The position numbers and the translations under genes are program-made. The notes beneath the pieces were generated by a model, which saw only the letters and a list, made by a program, of their open reading frames with translations, did not search any database and was not told the DNA's origin. A stretch of 7,838 nucleotides of DNA from positions 1 to 7,838 of the forward strand of contig JADCFR010000013.1 in NCBI GenBank assembly GCA_020249415.1, read 5' to 3'. Every line of letters starts with the position of its first letter. The stretch's first letter is position 1. Source of the DNA: Roseomonas sp. Its GTDB lineage: Bacteria > Pseudomonadota > Alphaproteobacteria > Acetobacterales > Acetobacteraceae. Positions 1-6,070 of the stretch are shown piece after piece.

Positions 1-192
1 CAGGTGACGGATAGCGGTGCGATTGAAGCGGTGATTGACCAGGTGCTGGCTGCCAATGCCGATAAGGTCGCGGAATATCGTTCCGGCAAGGACAAGCTGT
101 TCGGCTTCTTTGTCGGCCAGACCATGAAGGCCATGCAGGGCAAGGGAAATCCTGCGCTGGTCAATGATGTGCTGAAGCAGAAGCTTTCGTGA
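1..192 (+). CDS. gatB: Aspartyl/glutamyl-tRNA(Asn/Gln) amidotransferase subunit B, C-terminal fragment
   Basis: This is the last 63 codons of a gene that begins before the window; the frame is open from base 1 and ends at TGA 190-192. GatB is the tRNA-binding subunit of the GatCAB amidotransferase, which converts misacylated Glu-tRNA(Gln) and Asp-tRNA(Asn) to the correct amide forms in the cytoplasm. The visible part is the helical C-terminal GatB/YqeY domain. It shows the typical run [20 protein letters not shown] (residues 29-48 of the fragment), followed by the [13 protein letters not shown] ending expected of the family. The catalytic-interface cradle domain lies outside the window, so integrity of the whole gene cannot be judged. 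Its stop codon is 6 bp from the stop of convergent glmS, with no room for a separate terminator. A tRNA-Gln gene lies further along the window; a functional link between the two is only thematic. Confidence 0.93.
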   Translation, partial: QVTDSGAIEAVIDQVLAANADKVAEYRSGKDKLFGFFVGQTMKAMQGKGNPALVNDVLKQKLS

Positions 193-198
193 AGGCGC

Positions 199-2022
199 TT
201 ATTCCACCGTCACACTTTTCGCGAGGTTGCGCGGCTGATCCACATCCGTGCCCTTCAGCACCGCGACATGATAGGCGAGGAATTGCACCGGGATCGTGTG
301 CAGAATGGGTGCAGCAAAGGCGGAAACACGCGGCAGCACCACAATGCGCTCGGCAAAACCGCGCAGCTTTTCCGCGCCCAGATCATCGGTGAAGGCCATG
401 ACACGGCCACCACGTGCCGCTGATTCCTGAAGATTGGAGGCGGTTTTTTCGAATAGCGGGCCTGATGGGCAGAGTGCTATCACCGGCACGGCAGGATCAA
501 TCAGCGCAATCGGGCCATGCTTCATTTCGCCGGCGGCGTAGCCCTCGGCATGGATGTAGGAAAGCTCCTTCAATTTCAGCGCGCCTTCAAGCGCCACGGG
601 AAAGAGCGAACCACGCCCAAGGAACAGCACATCCCGCGCCTTGGCCACTTCCACGGCCATGGCGCGGATTTCGTCATCACGTTCCAGCACCATGGCGGCG
701 TTGGACGGCACCTCCAACAGCGCCGCAGTGAGTTCCGCTTCCTGTACCGCAGTAATGGTGCCGCGCGCGCGCCCCAATCCAATCGCGAGGCAAGCGAGCA
801 CCGAAAGCTGCGCAATCACCGATTTGGTGGAAGCAACGGCAACTTCCGGCCCCGCCACGGTAATCACCGCAGCATCGCTTTCGCGCGCCATGGTGCTTTC
901 CGGCACATTCACAATGGAAAGAATACGTTGCCCACGCTGCTTCAAAAGCCGAAGGGCCGCGAGCGTATCGGCGGTCTCCCCACTTTGGCTCAGCAGCAGC
1001 GCGCCACCACCCTCCGGCAGGGGCGGGTCGCGATAGCGCAATTCACTCGCGAAATCAGCATCTACGGGCAGGCGCGCCACTTCCTCGATCCAATAGCGGC
1101 CAACAAGCCCGGCGAGATAGGCGCTGCCGCAAGCGGTCATGATCAGCCGCGGGACTGTCACGGGATCAAAGGGCAGTTCAGGCAAAACCACGCGCCGCTG
1201 CGCCGGTTCCAGATAGCGCGTCAGCGTATCGCCCAGCACCACCGGATGTTCGTGCAATTCCTTTTCCATGAAATGGCGGTAATTGCCCTTGCCGGTCGCC
1301 GCACCTGAAACGGTGGTCAGCTTGATCTCACGCGCCACTGCCGCGCCGGATGCGTCATGAAAGCGCGCGCTGGTGCGATCCAATACCGCCCAATCGCCTT
1401 CTTCCAGATAGGCGATCCGCCGGGTGAGGGGGGCCAGCGCCAGCGCATCAGAGCCCACAAACATCTCGCCCTCACCAAAACCCACGGCGAGCGGCGCGCC
1501 TTGGCGGGCGCAGATCAGCAAATCAGGATGGCCCGCGAAAATCATCGCGAGCGCAAAAGCGCCATGCACCCGCTTCAGCGCGGCCCCAGCGGCGGCTTCC
1601 GGCGCGAGACCCGCTTGCAGAAAATCATCCACCAATAGCGCGAAGGTTTCGGTATCGGTCTCGGTCTGGAAGGCATGGCCGCGCGCTTCCAATTCGGTGC
1701 GCAATTCAGCGTGGTTTTCGATAATGCCGTTATGCACCACAACAACGCGCGCCGTGCCATGCGGATGCGCATTGCGCGTGGTGGGCGCGCCATGTGTGGC
1801 CCAACGTGTATGGCCAATGCCGGTGGTGCCGGGCAGCGGGCTTGCATCCAATACGGCGGCGAGATTGCCGAGCTTACCCTCGGCCCGACGGCGCTCGATC
1901 TTGCCGTCAATCAGCGTCGCGATGCCTGCACTGTCATAGCCGCGATATTCCAGCCGCCGTAGCGCCTCCAAAAGCCGAGGTGCCGCCGCCGCCTGACCAA
2001 CCACACCAACAATGCCGCACAT
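199..2022 (-). CDS. glmS: Glutamine--fructose-6-phosphate aminotransferase (isomerizing)
   Basis: This 607-residue cytoplasmic enzyme makes glucosamine-6-phosphate from fructose-6-phosphate and glutamine, the first committed step to UDP-GlcNAc. The N-terminal class II glutaminase domain (about 1-235) begins MCGIVGVVG; Cys2 becomes the N-terminal nucleophile once Met is removed. HTRWATHG (71-78), HNG (97-99) and the ETDTETF stretch (121-127) are the glutamine-site motifs. Two SIS sugar-isomerase domains follow (about 285-425 and 455-600), with SQSGETADT at 345-353 and the KLKELSYIHAEGYAAGE region at 483-499. The protein ends LAKSVTVE, the invariant GlmS tail that carries the catalytic lysine (K602). 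The length matches the usual ~608 residues. The ATG at 2022-2020 overlaps the glmU stop by one base (TGATG), so translation is probably coupled to glmU. There is no upstream space for a glmS ribozyme. No defect is seen. Confidence 0.98.
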   Translation of the reverse strand: MCGIVGVVGQAAAAPRLLEALRRLEYRGYDSAGIATLIDGKIERRRAEGKLGNLAAVLDASPLPGTTGIGHTRWATHGAPTTRNAHPHGTARVVVVHNGIIENHAELRTELEARGHAFQTETDTETFALLVDDFLQAGLAPEAAAGAALKRVHGAFALAMIFAGHPDLLICARQGAPLAVGFGEGEMFVGSDALALAPLTRRIAYLEEGDWAVLDRTSARFHDASGAAVAREIKLTTVSGAATGKGNYRHFMEKELHEHPVVLGDTLTRYLEPAQRRVVLPELPFDPVTVPRLIMTACGSAYLAGLVGRYWIEEVARLPVDADFASELRYRDPPLPEGGGALLLSQSGETADTLAALRLLKQRGQRILSIVNVPESTMARESDAAVITVAGPEVAVASTKSVIAQLSVLACLAIGLGRARGTITAVQEAELTAALLEVPSNAAMVLERDDEIRAMAVEVAKARDVLFLGRGSLFPVALEGALKLKELSYIHAEGYAAGEMKHGPIALIDPAVPVIALCPSGPLFEKTASNLQESAARGGRVMAFTDDLGAEKLRGFAERIVVLPRVSAFAAPILHTIPVQFLAYHVAVLKGTDVDQPRNLAKSVTVE

Positions 2023-3329
2023 CAGCGCTTCCCCTTGCCCTTGAAGCCGCGTCCGGGCTTCACCGCCTGGCGCCCGCGCGCAATCGCGAGCGCATCATCC
2101 GGCACGTCTTCCGTAATCACGCTGCCGGCCGCCACCAGCGCCCGCGCACCCACCTTTACTGGCGCCACCAGCGCGGTGTCGCTGCCGATGAAGGCACCTT
2201 CGCCAATTTCGGTACGATGCTTCGCCACGCCATCATAATTGCAGGTGATGGTGCCAGCCCCGATATTCGCCCCCGCGCCAATCATCGCATCACCCAGATA
2301 GGACAGATGATTGGCCTTGGCGCCGGCGCCGAGCGTGGTCGCCTTCAGCTCCACAAAATTGCCGACATGGGCATGGGTTTCGATGATGCTGCCGGGGCGG
2401 AGCCGCGCATAAGGGCCAATCACCGCGCCTTGCTTCACCACGCAGCCTTCCAAATGGCTGAAGGCGCGGATCGTCACGCCATCTTCCACCGTCACAGCAG
2501 GGCCAAAAAAGATATTCGGCTCCAGCAGCACATCGGCGCCGAGTTTCGTATCGTGAGACAGATGCACTGTCTCAGGCGAAAGCATCGTCACCCCACCTGC
2601 CATGGCGGCAGCACGCAAGCCGCGCTGCACTTCGGCCTCCGCTTGCGCCAATTCCGCGCGGCTATTGATGCCGCGAAGCTCGGCCTCTGGCGCTTCAACC
2701 GCGACCACGCGCTTGCCTTCGGCGCGCGCCTGCTGGATCACATCGGTCAGGTAATATTCGCCCTTGGCGTTGTTGTTGCCGATGGCGCCAAGCCAGCGGA
2801 ACAGATCCTGCGCCGGGGCGCAAATCACGCCGGCATTACAAAGCCCGATGGCGCGTTCCTCTGCCGTCGCATCCGCCCATTCGACAATGCGCGCCACTTC
2901 GGATGTTGCGTCCAGCACCACACGGCCATAACGCGCGGCGTCAATGGGCCGCATGGCCAGCAGCACAAGCCCAGCCGACTGACGCGCCGCCACCAACGCC
3001 TGCAAAGTGGCCGCCGAGATCAGCGGATTATCGCCATAAAGCACTGCCACATCACCCTGATGCCCGCCCAGCAAGGGTGCGGCTTGCAGCGCCGCATGAC
3101 CGGTGCCGAGCCTCTCGCGCTGCACCACCACTTCGCGCGGCGCGACCGCTGCTTCCAGCGCCGGCATATCCGGCCCGACCACAACCACAATGCGCCCGAA
3201 GACGTTTTCGCACGCGTCGATCAAATGCTGGATCATGGGCCGCCCCGCCAAGGGGTGCAGCACCTTGGGTTGGGTGGAACGCATGCGCGTCCCCATACCG
3301 GCGGCGAGGATGATGGCGGCAGGGCTCAT
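2022..3329 (-). CDS. glmU: Bifunctional GlmU: glucosamine-1-phosphate N-acetyltransferase / UDP-GlcNAc pyrophosphorylase
   Basis: This 435-residue enzyme acetylates glucosamine-1-phosphate and then couples it to UTP, giving UDP-N-acetylglucosamine for peptidoglycan and lipid A. The N-terminal Rossmann-like uridylyltransferase domain (about 1-225) carries LAAGMGTRM at 8-16, the LGTGHA uridine-site motif at 74-79, the metal-binding YGDNPL at 98-103 and INSRAELA at 221-228 with N222. The C-terminal left-handed beta-helix (about 248-420) shows hexapeptide repeats, ANHLSYLGD at 339-347 with the acetyltransferase base H341, and NYDG at 364-367. The tail is lysine/glycine rich. It is slightly shorter than the E. 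coli enzyme (456). I chose the ATG at 3329-3327 because LAAG then falls at the usual distance from the N-terminus. No good Shine-Dalgarno sequence precedes it. An out-of-frame ATG lies 4 bases upstream. It is first in an operon with glmS. Confidence 0.98.
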   Translation of the reverse strand: MSPAAIILAAGMGTRMRSTQPKVLHPLAGRPMIQHLIDACENVFGRIVVVVGPDMPALEAAVAPREVVVQRERLGTGHAALQAAPLLGGHQGDVAVLYGDNPLISAATLQALVAARQSAGLVLLAMRPIDAARYGRVVLDATSEVARIVEWADATAEERAIGLCNAGVICAPAQDLFRWLGAIGNNNAKGEYYLTDVIQQARAEGKRVVAVEAPEAELRGINSRAELAQAEAEVQRGLRAAAMAGGVTMLSPETVHLSHDTKLGADVLLEPNIFFGPAVTVEDGVTIRAFSHLEGCVVKQGAVIGPYARLRPGSIIETHAHVGNFVELKATTLGAGAKANHLSYLGDAMIGAGANIGAGTITCNYDGVAKHRTEIGEGAFIGSDTALVAPVKVGARALVAAGSVITEDVPDDALAIARGRQAVKPGRGFKGKGKR

Positions 3330-3369
3330 GCATGTGGCGTAACGCGCCCGGCGGCGCTTCGTCTATAGG

Positions 3370-3382
3370 CTGATAAAATCAG
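3370..3382. repeat. Short inverted repeat CTGAT-AAA-ATCAG
   Basis: A perfect 5-bp inverted repeat with a 3-base spacer overlaps the candidate -10 box of glmU, about 40 bp upstream of its start. It could be a small operator or chance; five base pairs is too little to decide. Confidence 0.25.
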
Positions 3383-3401
3383 TCGGGTGCCAGTGCCGCA
3401 A
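3373..3401 (-). promoter_or_regulatory. Candidate promoter of glmU-glmS
   Basis: Reading the minus strand, TTGCGG (3401-3396) and TTTTAT (3378-3373) are separated by exactly 17 bases, between the rpsD terminator and the glmU start. Each box is imperfect (3/6 and 4/6 matches to sigma-70 consensus), so this is a weak prediction. A TATAGA sequence at 3367-3362 is an alternative -10 box but has no matching -35 box. The rpsD terminator upstream makes a separate glmU promoter likely. Confidence 0.3.
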
Positions 3402-3414
3402 AAAAACCCCAGGT

Positions 3415-3446
3415 AAACAAAAACGCCGGCGCCCGAAAGCGCCGGC
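3415..3446 (-). terminator. Intrinsic terminator of rpsD
   Basis: A perfect 8-bp inverted repeat (GCCGGCGC at 3425-3432, GCGCCGGC at 3439-3446) has a 6-base loop. On the minus strand it is followed by G, five T, G, three T. It begins 26 bases after the rpsD stop codon. On the plus strand there is no T-run, so it serves rpsD and separates it from glmU. Confidence 0.9.
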
Positions 3447-3472
3447 CTGAAACATGCCGCAATAAAGCCTGA

Positions 3473-4090
3473 TCAGCGGCTGTAGAATTCGACCACCAGA
3501 TTAGGTTCCATCTGCACCGGATAGGGCACATCGGAAAGCTTCGGCGCGCGCAGGAACTTGCCCTTCATCGCGCGGTGATCAATTTCCAGATACTCCGGCA
3601 CATCACGTTCCGTGCTCTGCGCGGAATCGAGCACGGCGGTCAACTGCTTCGACTTTTCCTTGACTTCAATCACATCCCCATTCTTCACCGAATAGGACGG
3701 GATATTCAGCCGCTTGCCATTCACCAGCACATGGCCGTGATTGACGAATTGCCGCGCCGCGAAGGGGGTCACGGCCAGCTTCATGCGGTAGATCACCGCA
3801 TCCAGGCGGCGTTCCAGCAATTCAACCAGGTTCTCAGAGGTGTCACCCTTCCGGCGCACGGCTTCTTCGTAATATTTGCGGAACTGCTTTTCGCCGATAT
3901 TCGCGTAATAGCCCTTCAGCTTCTGCTTCGCCATCAGCTGCACGCCGAAATCGGTCGGCTTCTGCTTGCGGCGCTGGCCATGCTGACCGGGACCATATTC
4001 GCGCTTCGCGACCGGCGATTTCGCACGGCCCCAAAGGTTCACGCCAAGACGGCGATTGATCTTGTATTTGCTTTCAGCGCGCTTCGTCAT
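3473..4090 (-). CDS. rpsD: 30S ribosomal protein S4
   Basis: Primary 16S rRNA-binding protein that starts assembly of the small-subunit body. With the ATG at 4090-4088 the product is 205 residues, the usual size, and begins [16 protein letters not shown]. The N-terminal S4 domain (about 1-93) includes [18 protein letters not shown] and lacks the zinc cysteines found in some S4 proteins. The S4 RNA-binding fold (about 94-155) includes [30 protein letters not shown] and the KNGDVIEV turn. The protein ends NLVVEFYSR, as in homologues. An in-frame TTG two codons upstream is rejected as the start: GGAGG would abut it directly, whereas GGAGG lies 6 bases before the ATG. The gene appears monocistronic, with its own promoter and terminator, unlike the E. 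coli alpha-operon arrangement. The long leader may allow S4 autoregulation (inference). Confidence 0.98.
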   Translation of the reverse strand: MTKRAESKYKINRRLGVNLWGRAKSPVAKREYGPGQHGQRRKQKPTDFGVQLMAKQKLKGYYANIGEKQFRKYYEEAVRRKGDTSENLVELLERRLDAVIYRMKLAVTPFAARQFVNHGHVLVNGKRLNIPSYSVKNGDVIEVKEKSKQLTAVLDSAQSTERDVPEYLEIDHRAMKGKFLRAPKLSDVPYPVQMEPNLVVEFYSR

Positions 4091-4220
4091 GCGCAACCTC
4101 CATCGCAGGCGCGATGGCCTTTCTTGCTATGCCCCAAAGGGCCTTGTTGTCCCGGTAGTCCCAGGCCGGCTGGCCAAGGCGGGCGCGGACCCCGAAGGCC
4201 CGTCCTCATTCCCAGGAAGA
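4091..4220 (-). promoter_or_regulatory. Structured 5' leader of rpsD mRNA, candidate autoregulatory element
   Basis: If transcription starts about 7 bases after the -10 box, the rpsD message has an untranslated leader of about 130 nt. In minus-strand order it can form four local hairpins. First is a 6-bp stem over 4202-4186 with a UUCGG loop (one G-U pair). Next is a GGCCU/AGGCC stem spanning 4167-4140, then a GCCC/GGGC stem over 4142-4131. Last is a perfect 7-bp stem (4117-4111 with 4106-4100) whose 3' arm ends inside the GGAGG ribosome binding site. The second and third share bases and cannot coexist. S4 represses its own translation in other bacteria; that this leader does so is inference. 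I do not recognise it as a known RNA family. Confidence 0.45.
4100..4117 (-). repeat. Inverted repeat overlapping the rpsD ribosome binding site
   Basis: CCATCGC (4100-4106) and GCGATGG (4111-4117) form a perfect 7-bp stem with a 4-base loop. In the mRNA the last two G of the 3' arm are the first two bases of the GGAGG Shine-Dalgarno of rpsD, so folding would partly hide it. Confidence 0.6.
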
Positions 4221-4226
4221 GCGCGC

Positions 4227-4255
4227 CTGATATTCCGCGCCATGGGGCTTGTCAA
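4227..4255 (-). promoter_or_regulatory. Sigma-70-type promoter of rpsD
   Basis: On the minus strand a perfect TTGACA (4255-4250) is followed after exactly 17 bases by TATCAG (4232-4227; 4/6 match to consensus). The start point would fall near 4220, about 130 nt upstream of the rpsD ATG. This is the best-matching promoter in the window and fits strong expression of a ribosomal protein gene. Confidence 0.75.
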
Positions 4256-4284
4256 ACCCCGCGCCCGGCCCCATCCCCGGAGGC

Positions 4285-4488
4285 ATGAGTGTTTCACGCG
4301 AAGAAATTCTGGTCCTTGGCCTGACGGCCGGGGTGGTGGGCAGCCTGGTGGGCGGCCTGACGCTTTACGCGGGCCTGGCCCTGGACGTGGCTGGCTCCCA
4401 TGCCGGCTGGCTGCTCGCCCTGCCGGCAGCGCCCTTGGGGGGCGCACTTGGCTATATCCTCGCCCGGCGTTTGGCCGCGCGGCTATAG
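4285..4488 (+). CDS. Hypothetical small two-helix membrane protein
   Basis: A 67-residue frame beginning MSVSREEILVLGL; I do not recognise the family. It is strongly hydrophobic, with two likely membrane segments (about 8-33 and 40-60). Both are rich in Gly, Ala and Leu, and several small-residue pairs (AGVVG, GGLTLYAG, LGGALG) would suit close helix packing. The C-terminus RRLAARL is positive and so probably cytoplasmic, with both ends inside. Third codon positions are GC-rich like the neighbouring genes, which supports real coding. GGAGG lies just one base before the ATG, which is too close for a typical site. An in-frame TTG at 4249 would add 12 Pro/Gly-rich residues but has no better site. 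It is divergent from rpsD and convergent with rpsU. No promoter was recognised. Function unknown. Confidence 0.55.
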   Translation: MSVSREEILVLGLTAGVVGSLVGGLTLYAGLALDVAGSHAGWLLALPAAPLGGALGYILARRLAARL

Positions 4489-4489
4489 C

Positions 4490-4534
4490 GCCAAAAACGC
4501 AAAACCGCGGATCACGGGTGCCCCCGTGCCGCGG
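4490..4534 (-). terminator. Intrinsic terminator of rpsU
   Basis: A long hairpin has an outer stem CCGCGG (4505-4510 with 4529-4534), a small asymmetric internal loop, and an inner stem ACGGG/CCCGT (4514-4518 with 4523-4527) closing a 4-base loop. On the minus strand it is followed by TTTTGCGTTTTT. It lies 30 bases beyond the rpsU stop. On the plus strand no T-run follows, so it is weaker as a terminator for the small membrane-protein gene. Confidence 0.85.
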
Positions 4535-4564
4535 CATGCCAATACCAAACCTGATTGAGGCTAT

Positions 4565-4768
4565 TCAGAAGCCTTCGCGTTCAATCCGCTTGCGCTCCAC
4601 CTTGCGGGCGCGGCGCACAGCTTCCGCAGCCTCACGGGCGCGGCGCTCAGACGGCTTTTCATAATGGCGGCGGATCTTCATTTCACGAAAGACCCCTTCA
4701 CGCTGCAATTTCTTCTTGAGCGCCTTCAGCGCCTGATCAACATTGTTGTCACGAACGACGACTTGCAC
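4565..4768 (-). CDS. rpsU: 30S ribosomal protein bS21
   Basis: Small, very basic protein of the 30S platform, near the 3' end of 16S rRNA, with a role in initiation. With the GTG at 4768-4766 as start it is 67 residues and begins [20 protein letters not shown], the classic S21 N-terminus. This is followed by [11 protein letters not shown] (21-31), [22 protein letters not shown] (36-57) and a basic tail. An in-frame TTG three codons upstream would give 70 residues with an unusual MCR prefix. It is rejected because AGGGGG stands about 9 bases before the GTG and because homologues begin at the MQV position. It is transcribed alone, divergently from def, and has its own terminator. Upstream, the COQ9-like gene lies on the other strand beyond def, echoing the known rpsU/COQ9 divergent arrangement. 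Confidence 0.96.
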   Translation of the reverse strand: MQVVVRDNNVDQALKALKKKLQREGVFREMKIRRHYEKPSERRAREAAEAVRRARKVERKRIEREGF

Positions 4769-4880
4769 GCGGCACAACCCCCTTCATGGATCGCTGGTTC
4801 AAAACAAAGGACGCGCAACCAGTCACCCGGTGCCCGTCCAGAGAAAAGGTGTCTAGCACAGTGATTCGCCGCGCCGGAAG

Positions 4881-4931
4881 CCCCTTTCAAGCCTTTTTCA
4901 GGGCAATTATATAAAAATCTCCCTTTTCAAG
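4881..4931. repeat. Three copies of a CCCTTTTCAAG-like motif between rpsU and def
   Basis: CCCCTTTCAAG (4881-4891), CCTTTTTCAGG (4892-4902) and CCCTTTTCAAG (4921-4931) are direct repeats in the divergent rpsU/def intergenic region. The first two are adjacent; the third lies 40 bases from the first, with an AT-rich core (4905-4918) between. They may bind a regulator of def or rpsU, or be chance in a pyrimidine-rich tract. Confidence 0.4.
4885..4913 (+). promoter_or_regulatory. Candidate promoter of def-coq9
   Basis: TATATA (4908-4913) lies 31 bases before the def ATG, inside the only clearly AT-rich patch of this intergenic region. TTTCAA (4885-4890) stands exactly 17 bases upstream but matches consensus at only 3 of 6 positions. 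On the other strand the same patch reads TATAAT (4911-4906), a perfect -10 for rpsU, but its -35 position is poor. Confidence 0.4.
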
Positions 4932-4943
4932 TGCGGGAATATC

Positions 4944-5471
4944 ATGGCCATTCTGAAAATCGCCCGGCTGGGCCATCCCGTGCTGCTGCAGCGGGCCGAA
5001 GCGGTGGCCGACCCCACCACGCCCGAGATGCGCCGCCTGGTCGCCGATATGGTGGAAACCCTGGAAGATATTGGCGGGCTTGGCCTTGCCGCCCCGCAAA
5101 TTCATGTTTCCCTGAGGCTTTTCATCTGGCGCACGGCGGCGGGTGGGCATTCCGCGCTGTTCAACCCGGAAATCACGCCGGTTGGGGAGGAAACCGAGGA
5201 AGCCTGGGAAGGCTGCCTTTCCATCCCCGGCCTGCGCGGTGCGGTGCAGCGCCCGGCCCGAATCGCCTTTCGCGGCCAGGATATCGCCGGCACCTGGATT
5301 GAAGGCGAAGCCGCCGGCATGGCCGCGCGCGTCATGCAGCATGAATATGACCATCTTGAAGGGGTGCTTTACCCGATGCGCATGACGGATTTGTCGCGCC
5401 TTGGGTTTGTTGAGGAATTGGCCCGCTTCAACCCGCCGAAAACCATTGAACATGAAAGACAAAAGCCATGA
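4944..5471 (+). CDS. def: Peptide deformylase
   Basis: Metalloenzyme that removes the N-formyl group from nascent proteins at the ribosome exit. The 175-residue protein has all three family motifs: GLGLAAPQ at 45-52, EGCLSIPG at 89-96 with metal ligand C91, and QHEYDHLEG at 132-140 with metal ligands H133 and H137 and catalytic E134. Size and spacing match the E. coli enzyme (C90, H132, E133, H136). The short C-terminal tail is charged and not conserved. Alphaproteobacteria often have more than one deformylase gene. The usual housekeeping def sits beside fmt, so this copy, beside rpsU and coq9, may be a paralogue (inference). The ATG start is preceded by a weak GGGA. The stop overlaps the next start as ATGA, pointing to coupled translation with the COQ9-like gene. 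All residues needed for activity are present. Confidence 0.95.
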   Translation: MAILKIARLGHPVLLQRAEAVADPTTPEMRRLVADMVETLEDIGGLGLAAPQIHVSLRLFIWRTAAGGHSALFNPEITPVGEETEEAWEGCLSIPGLRGAVQRPARIAFRGQDIAGTWIEGEAAGMAARVMQHEYDHLEGVLYPMRMTDLSRLGFVEELARFNPPKTIEHERQKP

Positions 5472-6070
5472 TGGAAGCCGGCCCGGATCGTGACGCGCGG
5501 GATGCCGCGCTGGATGCCATTCTGCCGCTGGTGCCGCTTTATGGCTGGCAGGGCAGCGCCATTCGCGAAGGGCTGAAGGATGCCGGCATGGCGCCGGAGG
5601 ACGCCGAATGGATGTTCCCGCGCGGCGCGATTTCCGCCATCGAAGCCTGGATCGAACTTGCCGATCGGCGCATGGAAGCGGCGGGCCTCGCCGCCGATAT
5701 GGCCAGCATGCGCACCCATGAACGGGTGCGCTTCCTGATCAAGGCGCGGCTGGAAGCGGCTGAGCCGCACCGGGACGCGCTGCGCGCCGCGCTCTCCCTG
5801 CTGGCGCTCCCCTGGAATGCGCCGATTGCCGCGCGCAGCCTGGCGCGTAGCGTGAGCGCCATCTGGTATGCGGCGGGCGACAAATCCGCTGATTTTTCCT
5901 GGTATACGCGCCGCGCGACGCTCGCCGCCATTTATGGCGCCACCTTGGCCTTTTGGCTGAGCGGGCGGGGCCAGGGGCTCGATGCGGCGCTGGAATTCCT
6001 CGACCGGCGGCTGGCGGATCACGCCTGTTTCCAGAAGGGCCTGGCGCGCTTCAAGCCGCGCGCTGCCTGA
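5468..6070 (+). CDS. coq9: COQ9-family ubiquinone biosynthesis protein
   Basis: A 200-residue alpha-helical protein of the COQ9 family, also catalogued as the 'rpsU-divergently transcribed protein' family. In mitochondria COQ9 binds lipid/quinone intermediates and assists the hydroxylase COQ7; a similar role in bacterial ubiquinone synthesis is inferred. The N-terminal third is TetR-like (ILPLVPLYGWQGSAIREGLK, 18-37, then the conserved MFPRG at 49-53). The family signature is at 133-164, with the WYAAGDKSADFSWYTRR run followed by TLAAIYGATLAFWL. The length is typical of bacterial members. It starts ATGATG; the first ATG (5468) overlaps the def stop by 4 bases, and the second (5471) is equally possible. 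Here def separates it from rpsU, though the divergent orientation is kept. No truncation is seen. Confidence 0.92.
   Translation: MMEAGPDRDARDAALDAILPLVPLYGWQGSAIREGLKDAGMAPEDAEWMFPRGAISAIEAWIELADRRMEAAGLAADMASMRTHERVRFLIKARLEAAEPHRDALRAALSLLALPWNAPIAARSLARSVSAIWYAAGDKSADFSWYTRRATLAAIYGATLAFWLSGRGQGLDAALEFLDRRLADHACFQKGLARFKPRAA

Noticed and set aside
517..1308. A 263-codon plus-strand frame
   Set aside because: It is antisense to glmS with no recognisable motif.
2010..2025. glmS ribozyme/riboswitch
   Set aside because: The glmS start overlaps the glmU stop, so there is no leader in which a ribozyme could lie.
1794..3368. A 524-codon open frame on the plus strand
   Set aside because: It lies antisense to glmS and glmU, is rich in His/Arg/Ala/Gln as expected of a shadow frame in GC-rich DNA, and shows no recognisable domain.
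4056..4664. A 202-codon plus-strand frame across the rpsD leader and rpsU
   Set aside because: It crosses the rpsD promoter, the rpsU terminator and the rpsU coding region in antisense; it is a shadow frame.
4889..4913. Heat-shock (RpoH) promoter from the CTTGAAA sequences on the minus strand
   Set aside because: CTTGAA resembles an RpoH -35 box, but no CCCAT-type -10 box lies at a suitable distance from either copy.
4887..5462. A 191-codon minus-strand frame
   Set aside because: It is antisense to def, whose motifs are complete; no domain is visible in it.
5369..6022. A 217-codon minus-strand frame
   Set aside because: It is antisense to def and coq9 and has low-complexity Arg/Gly/Ala composition.
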